Source of the DNA: Pannonibacter tanglangensis
Lineage (GTDB): Bacteria > Pseudomonadota > Alphaproteobacteria > Rhizobiales > Stappiaceae
DNA: 64,000 nucleotides
Assembly (NCBI RefSeq): GCF_009915685.1
Contig: NZ_JAABLP010000002.1
Direction: 5' to 3' (one strand)
Shown here piece by piece: positions 9,624-18,498 of this stretch. The translations under genes and the position numbers were made by a program. Position 1 is the stretch's first letter, and each line of letters starts with the position of its first letter. A model generated the notes under the pieces. It made no database searches, was not told the DNA's origin, and saw only the letters and a list, made by a program, of their open reading frames with translations.

Positions 9624-9637
9624 CTTGATCTATCAAG
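9624..9637. promoter_or_regulatory. LysR-type operator upstream of fdsG
   Basis: CTTGAT-CT-ATCAAG is a perfect inverted repeat with 6-base arms. It fits the T-N11-A rule for LysR-family sites and lies 77 bp upstream of fdsG, between fdsG and a LysR gene. It is the obvious candidate activator site for formate dehydrogenase expression. The binding protein is inferred from position. Confidence 0.6.
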
Positions 9638-9656
9638 ACCTCGCGTGTCCGTCCGC

Positions 9657-10571
9657 TCACGCTTGCCCGGTCTGGCCGGGGCGGCGGCGGGTGCTGGCCT
9701 CGGCCACGTCGATGAGGGCCTGCAGCATCGGCGTGTGCGGGTCCCGCTGGGCGACGACCAGGCCCACCTGCTGTCCGGCCTCGGGCACGTCGGCGACGAC
9801 CGGCACAGCGACAAGTTCGCCGCGCGTGACGACATGGCCTGCGAACTTGGCGGGGACCACCGACATCCAGCGCCCGGTCAGCACATGCGAGACCAGCACG
9901 ACGATGGAATTCGATTCCACCATCGGGGACGAGGGGACGCCGGCGGCGGCGAGATGCCGGTCGATGATGCGGCGGTTCTGCATGTCGCTCGACAGGAGGC
10001 AGAGGGCCTGCCGGCCGACCTCGCCCCAGGTCAGGGCGGGCAGGTGGGCCAGCGGCGCGTCGGCCCGCATCAGGAGGCAGTAGGTCTCGAGGTACAAAGG
10101 CCTCACCTCGACGCGCCGGGCCGGGGCCGGATCGAGATAGGTGATGCCTGCGTCCAGTTCCAGCCGGTCGATCTGTTCCAGGATTTCCGCCGAGGTGCGC
10201 GACAGGATCGACACCCGCACCTGCGGATGCTTGTCGGTGAAGGGCGCGACAAGATCCACCACCATCGGCAGCGCGGTGGGAATGACGCCGAGCCTGAGGT
10301 TGCCGGACAGGCCGGAGCGGGCCCGGCGCATCTCGGCCTTGAGCGCGCGGGCGTCGGCCACGATGCGCAGCGCCCAGTCGAGCGCGCGCTCGCCTTCCGG
10401 CGTCAGGCCCTGATAGCGCGAACCGCGATGAATGAGCTGCACGCCGAGATGTTCCTCGAGCTGCTTCATGGCCGAGGACAGGGTGGGCTGCGTGACGCCG
10501 ATCACCTCGGCCGCGCGGCCGAAATGCTTCTCGTTGGCGAGCGCAATGAACATTTCCAGCTTGTCGATCAT
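9657..10571 (-). CDS. LysR-family transcriptional regulator (likely formate dehydrogenase regulator)
   Basis: The 304-aa protein has an N-terminal winged helix-turn-helix (residues about 1-60; FGRAAEVIGVTQPTLSSAM is the recognition region) and a periplasmic-binding-like effector domain to the C-terminus. The ATG at 10571 is used rather than the TTG three bases earlier. It lies upstream of fdsG in the same orientation, 109 bp away. LysR genes called fdsR sit beside fds operons in other proteobacteria, so regulation of fds is likely. The effector (formate or other) is unknown. Confidence 0.88.
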   Translation of the reverse strand: MIDKLEMFIALANEKHFGRAAEVIGVTQPTLSSAMKQLEEHLGVQLIHRGSRYQGLTPEGERALDWALRIVADARALKAEMRRARSGLSGNLRLGVIPTALPMVVDLVAPFTDKHPQVRVSILSRTSAEILEQIDRLELDAGITYLDPAPARRVEVRPLYLETYCLLMRADAPLAHLPALTWGEVGRQALCLLSSDMQNRRIIDRHLAAAGVPSSPMVESNSIVVLVSHVLTGRWMSVVPAKFAGHVVTRGELVAVPVVADVPEAGQQVGLVVAQRDPHTPMLQALIDVAEASTRRRPGQTGQA

Positions 10572-10758
10572 CAAGGCACCGGTGCTCTGGACGGGCGCAG
10601 CTCCTGCGGTTGGCCTGGCATGTCAGGCTGACCGGCTGCCGCGCCCGTGTCCTGGTCGCAGCTTAGCTGCTTCGCGACGCTGCGGGCTACCGGTTTGCCG
10701 GGGCTGCGGCGACGGGGCCTTCAACACCGGTTCCTGATGCTGGCACCGTCGGCACGTC

Positions 10759-12030
10759 CTAGAGGCGAACGAGATCCGTCGGCAGCCGGTTCATGCATTC
10801 GGCGCCGCTGTCGGTGATGAGATACTGGTTTTCCAGGATGAAGCCGCCGAGACCGGTCAGATACCAGGGGCATTCAAAGGCCAGAACCATGCCCGGTTCC
10901 GCGATGACATCGCTGTCGGCGGCGATGAAGGGCCATTCCTCGCTGCCGAGACTGGCGCCGAGGCCATGACCGAAGTGGCCGCGGCTGAACTCGGGGAAGC
11001 CGGCGGCACGGATCGCCGCCGTGGCGGCACGGTGGATCTCCGACAGGGGCGTGCCCGGGGCCAGCAGACGCTCGCCGGCGGCAAAGCCGGACGCCAGGGC
11101 TGCATGGATGCGCCGGGCATCCGGGCTGGCTTGTCCGAAGACGAAAGTCCGCCCGGTGTCGGACGTGTAGCCATGGATCAGGCAGCCGACATCGACCTTG
11201 ACGATGTCGCCCGGAGCAGCGGTGGCCTCGCCGCCCCAGGGATCGGGGCCGACCGAGACATAGTCCCAGGTGCCGGTGAGCCGGGGACCGGGGCTTGCGG
11301 CCGTCACGGCGTCGACCCAGAGCCGCGCGATGTCGCGCCGGCTCATGCCCACCCTTGCCTGATCCCTGAGCGCCGCGATGCCAAGCTCCGACAGGGTGAC
11401 CGCCTCGCGCAGCCAGCCGATCTCCTCGGCCGTCTTCACCATCTTCAGACGGGCGGCGATGGCGCTGCCGTCACGGATGTCGAAACCTGCCAGCCCCTGC
11501 AGCAGCTCTGCCATGTCGGCGCCGGAGACGGCCGCGAGTTCGACCCCGATGCGGCTGCCCGGTCCAAGCCCGCGTTCACGCAGGGCCTCAGCCAGATGCG
11601 CATAGCAAAGGTCCGCGCGGAAGGTGGTGGGGCGGGTGAAGCCGACCGGCCGTCCGTCGCGGCGATTGGCTGCCGCGATCCGCCCGGCAAGGTCTTCGCC
11701 CTCGGCAGGTGATCCCGGCCCGGCGGCGCCGGCAGGGTCGGTGTCGGCGAGATCGGTCGTCTCGACCCAGAGCGGCGTGGTCCTCAGGTCGCGGATCGGG
11801 CTCGCCTTGCGAAACGCCGGGGCGAAGAGGTCGCTCGCCACCGCCATTTCCGGCAGGCTCGCGTCACAGGGGATCAGCACGGCGACGGCGCCAGCCCGGC
11901 GCCACATCGTGCCGACGCCAGCGGGGGCACCGGTCGCATGGCGGAAGCTTTCCGGCGACAGCAGCACGAGGGCCTCAAGGCCTTCGGCAGCCATCAGCCG
12001 TTCTGCGCGGGTACGGTCGATGGCCGGCAT
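10759..12030 (-). CDS. M24-family metallopeptidase (Xaa-Pro aminopeptidase/creatinase fold)
   Basis: The 423-aa protein has a creatinase-like N-terminal domain (1-190) and a pita-bread catalytic domain. The five dinuclear-metal ligands are all present: D280, D291, H355 (GHFGHG), E386 and E400. True prolidases, ectoine hydrolases and other C-N hydrolases share this fold, so the substrate is not settled. The gene follows the TRAP permease with a 12-bp gap. The transporter probably brings in the substrate or a precursor; no other ectoine-degradation genes are nearby, which argues against an ectoine hydrolase. Confidence 0.88.
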   Translation of the reverse strand: MPAIDRTRAERLMAAEGLEALVLLSPESFRHATGAPAGVGTMWRRAGAVAVLIPCDASLPEMAVASDLFAPAFRKASPIRDLRTTPLWVETTDLADTDPAGAAGPGSPAEGEDLAGRIAAANRRDGRPVGFTRPTTFRADLCYAHLAEALRERGLGPGSRIGVELAAVSGADMAELLQGLAGFDIRDGSAIAARLKMVKTAEEIGWLREAVTLSELGIAALRDQARVGMSRRDIARLWVDAVTAASPGPRLTGTWDYVSVGPDPWGGEATAAPGDIVKVDVGCLIHGYTSDTGRTFVFGQASPDARRIHAALASGFAAGERLLAPGTPLSEIHRAATAAIRAAGFPEFSRGHFGHGLGASLGSEEWPFIAADSDVIAEPGMVLAFECPWYLTGLGGFILENQYLITDSGAECMNRLPTDLVRL

Positions 12031-12042
12031 CGGGGCGCTCCG

Positions 12043-13338
12043 TTACAGCTTGACGAGGGAGGGCAGCCCCGTGGCAAGGGCGGGGACGAGCGTCATCAGG
12101 GCAATGACGCCGAGCAGGACGAGCCAGTAGGGCAGGGCGGCCCTGGCCGCGTCGCCCAGCGTCACCTGGTTGTTGCTCATGCCGACGAGGACAAAGAGGT
12201 TCATGCCGACCGGCGGCGTCAGCATGCCGATCTCGATCAGCAGCGTGATCAGCACGCCGAGCCATACCGGATCGTAGCCAAGCCCGGTCAGCAGCGGGAA
12301 GACGATGGGCAGGGTCATGATCATCATCGACAGCCCGTCGAACACCATGCCGAGCAGGATGTAGATCACGATGATCGCCAGTAGCACCATCAGCGGCGAC
12401 AGTCCAAGCTCCGCCATCTGGCCGAGCAGCTGCTGCGGCAGGCCAAGCACGCTGATCGACTGGGCCAGGATCACCGCGCCCATGAACACCATGGCGATGA
12501 CGGCAAAGGTCGTCACCGTCGACATCAGCGCCCGGCCGATGCCGGCAAGCGTCAGGTCGCCCACCGCAAAGCCCAGAATGATGGCTGCGGCCACACCCAT
12601 GCCGGCGGATTCGGTCGGGGTCGCCAGTCCGGCAAAGAGGCTGCCGAGGACGGCACCGATCAGCGCCAGCAGCGGCCAGATCTCGACAAGTCCCTTCAGC
12701 GCCTGACCGAGACCGACAGCCGGCTCAAGGTTGCGCGGCGCAAGCTCGGGCCGGCGCAGGCTGTGGATCGTGATCCAGACCATGAAGCCGGCGGCCGCGA
12801 TCAGGCCCGGCACGATGCCGGCGAGGAACAGCTTGCCGATCGAGGTCTCGGTGAAGGCGCCATAGATCAGCAGGCTGAGGCTTGGCGGGATCAGGAGACC
12901 AAGCGTGCCGCCGCCGGCAAGGGAACCCACCACCGAGTTGCGGTCATAACCGCGCCGGGTCAGCTCGGGATAGGCAACCGAGCCAACGGCGGCCGCCACC
13001 GCCATGGACGAGCCGCTGACCGCGCCGAACAGGGTGCAGACGGCAATGTTGGTGTGCAGCAGCCCGCCGGGCAGGCGCGCGAACAGGGGCGACATCGCCC
13101 GGTAGACATTGCGGGCAAGGCCGCTGGCCACCAGGATCTCGCCCAGCAGGATGAACAGCGGGATCGCCGTCAGCGTGTAGCTGTTGAACGTGTTCCAGAC
13201 CGCCTGGACGCCGAGGTTCGTGGCTCCGCCGGAAAAGAAATAGAGGATGGCAAAGCCGGTCAGGCCGAGGGCGGCGCCCAGCACCGCGCCGGTCATCACC
13301 GTCGCCAGCGTCATGCCGCCAAGAAGGGTCCAGATCAT
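12043..13338 (-). CDS. TRAP transporter large permease, DctM type
   Basis: This 431-aa integral membrane protein of about 12-13 segments couples Na+ gradients to import of a solute delivered by the periplasmic DctP. Family traits include the early SGSSMAVAAAVGSVAYPEL segment, GGGTLGLLIPPS and a late TPPVGMNLFV. It overlaps the small permease gene by 4 bp (ATGA) and is followed closely by the M24 hydrolase gene. It belongs to the same operon as the binding protein at 13918. Confidence 0.95.
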   Translation of the reverse strand: MIWTLLGGMTLATVMTGAVLGAALGLTGFAILYFFSGGATNLGVQAVWNTFNSYTLTAIPLFILLGEILVASGLARNVYRAMSPLFARLPGGLLHTNIAVCTLFGAVSGSSMAVAAAVGSVAYPELTRRGYDRNSVVGSLAGGGTLGLLIPPSLSLLIYGAFTETSIGKLFLAGIVPGLIAAAGFMVWITIHSLRRPELAPRNLEPAVGLGQALKGLVEIWPLLALIGAVLGSLFAGLATPTESAGMGVAAAIILGFAVGDLTLAGIGRALMSTVTTFAVIAMVFMGAVILAQSISVLGLPQQLLGQMAELGLSPLMVLLAIIVIYILLGMVFDGLSMMIMTLPIVFPLLTGLGYDPVWLGVLITLLIEIGMLTPPVGMNLFVLVGMSNNQVTLGDAARAALPYWLVLLGVIALMTLVPALATGLPSLVKL

Positions 13339-13907
13339 GGATGGGGTTCCGGTGCGGAGGAAGGCGTTTTGCCTGGCCTGGGTCCAAGCGCCTGGAATGC
13401 GCCGAGGAAGGCTACGAGCCCCATGCCGGCCACCATCAGCCAGACGAAGGGGCTGAGCGGAATGCGCGCCACTTCGCTCTTGAGGTTCAGTTTCTGCGTG
13501 AACTGCGCCTCGCCGAGCGCATCGCGCAGGAAGATGGCCGCGAAGGCGACGAGGATCAGCTGGCCGACGATCCAGACGCCGCGTCCTGGCGCCCCGGTCA
13601 CCTTGTCGCTCAGCAGCGTCACGCGGATGTTGGCATGGGTGGCCAGCACATGCGGCAGGCTCAGGAACACCGAGGTGACCAGCAGCAGGCCACCCAGTTC
13701 CTCGGTGAAGCGGAACGGCGCACCAAGCCCGTAGCGCATCACCACGGCGGCCACCGTCAGCACGGCCAGAACCGCAACGCAGGCCGCCCCGATGGCTGCG
13801 AGCGTCCGCGTCAACAGAAGCACCCCGGCGAGGATCCGTCCGGGGTGTTCCATCGCTGGCCCGGGCGCAGGTCCTGCGCCCGGGGACTTGTCTTGCTCGG
13901 TCGTCAC
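13335..13907 (-). CDS. TRAP transporter small permease, DctQ type
   Basis: This 190-aa four-helix membrane protein begins at a GTG at 13907, 10 bp after the binding-protein stop, and overlaps the large permease by 4 bp. A hydrophobic helix at about residues 28-55 and the FTEELGGLLLV segment are typical of DctQ. It forms the membrane complex with DctM. An ATG further in would cut the first helix, which supports the GTG. Confidence 0.9.
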   Translation of the reverse strand: MTTEQDKSPGAGPAPGPAMEHPGRILAGVLLLTRTLAAIGAACVAVLAVLTVAAVVMRYGLGAPFRFTEELGGLLLVTSVFLSLPHVLATHANIRVTLLSDKVTGAPGRGVWIVGQLILVAFAAIFLRDALGEAQFTQKLNLKSEVARIPLSPFVWLMVAGMGLVAFLGAFQALGPRPGKTPSSAPEPHP

Positions 13908-13917
13908 GCCGGTCGGC

Positions 13918-14949
13918 TCACTTCTTCAGGAGGTCGCTGATGGCGGCGCGGTGGGCGACAGCCTTGTCGCCGGCTTCCGTCGTCAGCTTTTCCCAGGTCT
14001 TGGCGGCGGCGGCGCGGATCGCTTCCTTGTCCGCGTCGCTGAAGTCGGCGTGGTAGGTGACGCCGGCTTCGGCCAGTGCCGCGCGGGCGGTCTTTTCGGC
14101 CGCCGCGTCCTTGGAGAAGTCGGACGACGCGGTTTCAAGGGCGACCACAGCCTCGTCCAGCGCCTTGCGCTGGGCATCCGTCAGCTTGTCGAGGCTGCCC
14201 TTGTGGGCAACGATGGCATAGGGGACCGGCGGGAAGGGGAAGCCGGTGTAGACCGCATGCTTGGCGACTTCCTGCAGCGACACGGACTTGGCAAAGCGCG
14301 CGGCATAGAGGGCGCAGTCGACCACGCCGGTCTGCAGGGCGGAGTAGAGCTCGTTCTGAGGGATGATCTGCGCGGCAACGCCCAGCGCGGTGAAGGTCTC
14401 CACCTGCTCGCGCGAGCCCACGCGCACCTTCCTGGTCTTCAGCTCGTCCAGCGTCTTCACCGGCTCGCGGCAGAACAGCGATGCATCGATGATCGGCAGC
14501 GCCATGTAGCCGACGACCGGAATGCCGCGCTCCTCGAAGCCTTCCTTCAGGGCGCCCTTCACGGCCGGCAGCGCCTTCAGGTGCTCTTCGGCGGTGGAGA
14601 CGGAGCCATAGACATAGAGGCTGGCGAGATCCGGCGCGTCGCGGCCGATGAAGGTCGGCCAGATGAAGGCGATTTCCGGCGTGCCGGTCTGCATCCAGCG
14701 CAGCGCATCGGCGTCCTTGAGATTCATGCCGCCGCCTTCGATCACATTGATCTTCAGCTCGCCGCCCGACCGCGCCTCGACGTCCTTGGCGAAGTTGCGG
14801 ATGTGCTCGGACTCCGGCCGGGTCGGCGCGTAATTGTTGTTGAAGCGCCAGGTGACCGGCTCGGCCGAGGCGGACGTGGCAAAGGCAAGGCCACTGGTCA
14901 GGGTGGCAGCAGCTAGGGCAAGGGCTGGAAGCTTTGCAAAACGGCGCAT
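13918..14949 (-). CDS. TRAP transporter substrate-binding protein, DctP type
   Basis: The 343-aa periplasmic protein starts at 14949 with a clear signal peptide (MRRFAKLPALALAAATL, cleavage near the Ala-Ser-Ala before residue 30). The open frame upstream is discarded because it lacks a signal sequence. DctP features include the CREPVKTLDELKTRKVRVG region and the following LQTGVVDCAL. The ligand cannot be read from the sequence. It is the first gene of the operon dctP-dctQ-dctM-M24 hydrolase. Confidence 0.93.
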   Translation of the reverse strand: MRRFAKLPALALAAATLTSGLAFATSASAEPVTWRFNNNYAPTRPESEHIRNFAKDVEARSGGELKINVIEGGGMNLKDADALRWMQTGTPEIAFIWPTFIGRDAPDLASLYVYGSVSTAEEHLKALPAVKGALKEGFEERGIPVVGYMALPIIDASLFCREPVKTLDELKTRKVRVGSREQVETFTALGVAAQIIPQNELYSALQTGVVDCALYAARFAKSVSLQEVAKHAVYTGFPFPPVPYAIVAHKGSLDKLTDAQRKALDEAVVALETASSDFSKDAAAEKTARAALAEAGVTYHADFSDADKEAIRAAAAKTWEKLTTEAGDKAVAHRAAISDLLKK

Positions 14950-15112
14950 GGCAAATCCTTTCGTTGGACGGGAGGAGCACGACCCGGAAATTGAAACCGG
15001 TTGCATCAGTCTGGCTGGACTGTCTCACAGCCGCATCCGGCGGGCAACGCATGATCACCCGCATGACGTGCAGGCAGGTGGCAAAACCTTTCCAAAAAAT
15101 CCGGTCTTCGCG

Positions 15113-16021
15113 TCATGGCCATTCTGCGAAGTTCGGATGACGCCTTGCATCGCGAACATCCGCCCGGCGGACGCGCCCCGGTGGCCGGCCGGTCTCGCGC
15201 TTGAAAAAGCGGTTGAAATAGCCTGCGTCCTTGAAACCCAGCGTATCGGCGATCTCGCTGACCTGCAGGTTGGAATCCGACAGCAGCGTCTCGGCCTCGA
15301 TCACCAGCCGCTCGTGCATCAGGGCCAGCGGCGTGCGGCCGGTCACGCGTTTCACGGCGCTGGTCAGGCGGGCGCGCGACACGGACAGGAAATCCGCATA
15401 GTCGGCCACCGTCCAGTGATCACGCAGGTGCAGCTCCATCAGATGCAGGAAGTTGCGGACGATGGCGCGGGGCGCGGCCTGCACCTTTTGCGGCACCGGA
15501 CTGGAAATGCGCCAGAAGCTCATCAGCGCCAGCACGAGATGGTGCCGGGCCGCTTCCTGCGCGCCCGGCAGGCTGCTCTTCAGCTCGACCCCGACCTGCT
15601 CGATGGCGCGGCTGAGGTCGAGCGCCTGGGCGGGGACCAGGCGCACGCCGATGATCGGGTGGAACAGCGCTTCCTTCACCTGGCGCCCGACCGGGCCGGA
15701 GGGAACGGCGCGCCCCAGCGCCAGCTCGGAGACGGTCAGCGCCGCGCCGCGCGAGCCGGGGTGCAGCGTCAGCCGTGCCTTTCTCCCGGCCGGCAGCCAG
15801 AGCGCGCAGGGGCCGGTCATCGGCATGGTGGCAGCACCCAGGTCGAGCTGGCCCGTTCCCGACACCAGGACAAAGCCTCGGTTGCGCGCGCCGCGCAGCG
15901 TCCAGCCCATGGGCGAGAGGGCGGTGCGGATGACCGTGGCTTCCGTGTCGGGCAGCACCTCGATCGGCTGCGGGAAGCTTTCGACGGCGGGTTGGCGGAC
16001 AAGGCTGTCGGTGAGGCTCAC
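15113..16021 (-). CDS. AraC-family transcriptional regulator
   Basis: The C-terminal 100 residues form the double helix-turn-helix of AraC/XylS proteins: YADFLSVSRARLTSAVK is the first reader and IADTLGFKDAGYFNRFFKR the second. The N-terminal cupin-like sensor has little similarity that I recognise. I place the start at the GTG at 16021; the frame opens with a weak TTG at 16123, which lies in an AT-rich regulatory stretch. The gene sits between the TRAP operon (same strand, downstream) and the ABC operon (divergent), so either could be its target. Confidence 0.85.
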   Translation of the reverse strand: MSLTDSLVRQPAVESFPQPIEVLPDTEATVIRTALSPMGWTLRGARNRGFVLVSGTGQLDLGAATMPMTGPCALWLPAGRKARLTLHPGSRGAALTVSELALGRAVPSGPVGRQVKEALFHPIIGVRLVPAQALDLSRAIEQVGVELKSSLPGAQEAARHHLVLALMSFWRISSPVPQKVQAAPRAIVRNFLHLMELHLRDHWTVADYADFLSVSRARLTSAVKRVTGRTPLALMHERLVIEAETLLSDSNLQVSEIADTLGFKDAGYFNRFFKRETGRPPGRVRRADVRDARRHPNFAEWP

Positions 16022-16120
16022 GGCTTGGTCCCGTGTCTCGGGGAGGGGCGTCCGGGCGCCAGGGGGCTGTCTCCGGGGGCACCTACGGGTTGTTACGAGG
16101 GTATGTGGGCAAAATCTGAT

Positions 16121-16160
16121 CAAAAGTACAATTTCTTTTTCAAAATGTCCATTTTTTCAT
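16121..16160. promoter_or_regulatory. Two 20-bp direct repeats in the AraC/ABC divergent region
   Basis: The segments 16121-16140 and 16141-16160 align without gaps and match at 13 of 20 bases, both beginning CAAAA and both T-rich at the end. Adjacent direct repeats of about 20-21 bp on one helix face are the usual form of AraC/XylS sites. The tract is much more AT-rich than its surroundings and lies 110 bp upstream of the ABC binding-protein gene. Function is inferred. Confidence 0.4.
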
Positions 16161-16269
16161 ATGTTAAGCGACCCCATTCTCAAGCGCAGGGATCAGGCCG
16201 GCAGTCCAACGGCTGCAGACTGGTCTGTCCGCGCGGGAGGAAGACGCGCGGTGCCTTGGGAGGAAAGAG

Positions 16270-17502
16270 ATGAAAAGCTTGAAGGACAGGCTGCGCCTGT
16301 CGACGTTTGCCGTGCTCGCCGCCGCGAGCCTTGCCACCTTCGGCTTCGCTGCCGACGATGCGGCTGCCCAGGAACGCAAGTCGATCAAGATCGGCTATGC
16401 GGTCTCGAAGACCGGCGCCAATGCCGGCGGCGCGGCCATGACGACCATCCCCAACTACAAGCTCTGGCTGGCCGACGTGGCGGCCAACGGCGGGCTCGAA
16501 CTGCCGGACGGCACGAAGCTGCCGGTCGAGGTAATCGAGTATGATGATCGCTCGAGCGCCGAGGAAGTCGTGCGCGCGGTCGAGCGTCTGGCCGGTCAGG
16601 ACCAGGTCGACTTCATCCTGCCCCCCTGGGGCACGGGTTTCAACCTCGCCGTCGCGCCGCTGTTTGACCGCTATGGCTACCCGCAGCTCGCGGTGTCGTC
16701 CGTGACCGACAAGGCGCCCGAGTTCGTCAAGCGCTGGCCGAAGAGCTACTGGTTCCTTGGCGGCGGCCGTGACTATGCCGGCGCGCTGGCCAAGATGGTG
16801 GACAGCCAGACCGAGGCCGGGGTGATCAACTCCAAGGTGGCCATGATCTCCGTGGCCGACGGCTTCGGCATCGACCTGGTCAACGCCGCACGCCCGGCCT
16901 TCAAGGAGGCGGGGATCGAGGTGGTGATGGACCGCACCTATCCGGTCGGCACCCAGGACTTCACCACGCTGCTGAAGGAAGCGGCCGCGTCCGGTGCGGA
17001 CACCTTCGTCGCCTTCTCCTATCCGCCGGACACCTTTGCCCTGACCCAGCAGTCGCAGGTCCAGGCCTTCAATCCGAAGGTGCTCTATCTCGGCGTCGGC
17101 GCCGGCTTCCCGACCTACGGTCGCAACCTCGGCCCGAAGGCCGAAGGCATCATGACCCTCGGCGGCATCGACATCAAGAACGAGCGCAACATGGCCTATC
17201 GCGAGCGTCACAAGGCGCTCAACGGCGAGTATCCGGACCTCTGGGGCAGCGTGATCACCTATGCCTCGCTGCAGATGCTGCAGGAATCCATCAAGCGCGT
17301 CGGTCTTGACCGCGAGGCGGTGGCCAAGGAACTGTCCACCGGCACCTTCGACACCGTGCTGGGCGAGACCAAGCTCGAGAACAACCAGCTCCGCCAGCTG
17401 TGGCTGCTCGGCCAGTGGCAGAACGGCAACCTCGTCGGCGTCGAGCCGGCCGACCGTCCCGGCGCGTCGAAGCCGGTCCTGCCGAAGAAGCCCTGGCAAT
17501 AA
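16270..17502 (+). CDS. Branched-chain-type ABC transporter substrate-binding protein
   Basis: The 410-aa protein is a periplasmic LivK-like (type I fold) receptor. It has a signal peptide ending near the AAAQE at residues 32-36, then KIGYAVSKTG, the standard opening of this family. A GGAGGAAAG ribosome site precedes the ATG. It heads a complete HAAT operon (two permeases and two ATPases follow). Members of this family carry amino acids but also aromatic acids, amides and urea. Given the downstream aldehyde dehydrogenase, cupin dioxygenase and ThDP enzyme, an aromatic ligand is plausible. Confidence 0.93.
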   Translation: MKSLKDRLRLSTFAVLAAASLATFGFAADDAAAQERKSIKIGYAVSKTGANAGGAAMTTIPNYKLWLADVAANGGLELPDGTKLPVEVIEYDDRSSAEEVVRAVERLAGQDQVDFILPPWGTGFNLAVAPLFDRYGYPQLAVSSVTDKAPEFVKRWPKSYWFLGGGRDYAGALAKMVDSQTEAGVINSKVAMISVADGFGIDLVNAARPAFKEAGIEVVMDRTYPVGTQDFTTLLKEAAASGADTFVAFSYPPDTFALTQQSQVQAFNPKVLYLGVGAGFPTYGRNLGPKAEGIMTLGGIDIKNERNMAYRERHKALNGEYPDLWGSVITYASLQMLQESIKRVGLDREAVAKELSTGTFDTVLGETKLENNQLRQLWLLGQWQNGNLVGVEPADRPGASKPVLPKKPWQ

Positions 17503-17622
17503 GACTGCAAGATCGGGCCGGGGAGCGGGACGCGACCGTCTCCATCCCCGGCCCCGTGCTTCCGGCAGACCCTCCGCCGCACGATCCACGAGATGCCCGA
17601 TCTTCCGGGCACCGGAGTTCCC

Positions 17623-18498
17623 ATGACCCTGATAACAGCCCTCATCGCGGGCCTGGTGCTGGGCGGGACCTATGCGCTCGCCGCCATGGGCCTCACCCTG
17701 CAGTATGGCATCGCCCGCATCATGAACCTTGCCTACGGTGACATGATCATCACCGCAGCCTTCGCGGCCTTCGTCCTGCAGGGCGCCGCCAGCATCAATC
17801 CGATCTTCGGCCTGCTCATTGCCGTTCCCGGCGGGTTCCTGCTCGGGTACGCCGTCTACACCGTCATCCTCGCCCCTCTGGTCGCGCGGGCGCCGAACCG
17901 CGGCGTGCTCGAGGTGGATTCGATCCTGACGACCTTCGGGCTCCTGTTCGTGGTGCAGGGCATCCTGCTCGTCATCTTCGGCAGCAACTACACCAGCTAC
18001 ACCTTCCTGAACGAGCCCGTGAACGTGCTGGGCGCGACCATTGCCGCCAACCGGCTGATCGCCCTGGTGCTGGCGCTGGGCCTCGGGATCACGCTCTATC
18101 TGCTGCTCACCCGCACCCGCTGGGGCACGGCGCTGCGCGCGGTTGCTGTCTCTCCCCAGTCGGCCCAGCTGGTCGGCATCGACATCAACCGGGCTGCGGC
18201 CTTCGCCTTCGCGCTGGGCGGCGGGCTTGCCGCGTCCGCGGGCGTGGTCATCTCGATGTACCAGACCTTCACGGCCACGGGCGGCGTCGTCTTCACCATG
18301 AAGGCGCTGATCGTCGTCATCATGGGCGGGGTCGGAAACCTCGTCGGCGCGCTTGCCGCCGGCCTCATCCTCGGCGTCGTCGAGACCCTGGTCGCCACCT
18401 ATGCCGACCCGGGCCTGACGCTCGCTGCAACCTATGCCATCTTCCTGGTCGTGCTGCTGTGGCGGCCGCAGGGTCTTTTCGGGCGGGCTGTCAGATGA
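17623..18498 (+). CDS. Branched-chain-type ABC transporter permease, LivH family
   Basis: This 291-aa inner-membrane protein has about eight hydrophobic segments. It starts MTLITALIAGLVLGGTYAL, the typical LivH opening, so the ATG at 17623 is preferred over the one at 17593. The motif GGGLAASAGV and the closing LLWRPQGLFG are also family features. The stop overlaps the livM-like start by 4 bp. Confidence 0.94.
   Translation: MTLITALIAGLVLGGTYALAAMGLTLQYGIARIMNLAYGDMIITAAFAAFVLQGAASINPIFGLLIAVPGGFLLGYAVYTVILAPLVARAPNRGVLEVDSILTTFGLLFVVQGILLVIFGSNYTSYTFLNEPVNVLGATIAANRLIALVLALGLGITLYLLLTRTRWGTALRAVAVSPQSAQLVGIDINRAAAFAFALGGGLAASAGVVISMYQTFTATGGVVFTMKALIVVIMGGVGNLVGALAAGLILGVVETLVATYADPGLTLAATYAIFLVVLLWRPQGLFGRAVR

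Noticed and set aside
10759..12030. M24 hydrolase as ectoine hydrolase (DoeA) with an ectoine TRAP system
   Set aside because: No gene for the deacetylase, transaminase or semialdehyde dehydrogenase steps of ectoine degradation is nearby.
16022..16123. TTG at 16123 as the start of the AraC gene
   Set aside because: It lies in the AT-rich regulatory tract with direct repeats and adds a leader without family similarity; the GTG at 16021 is more likely.
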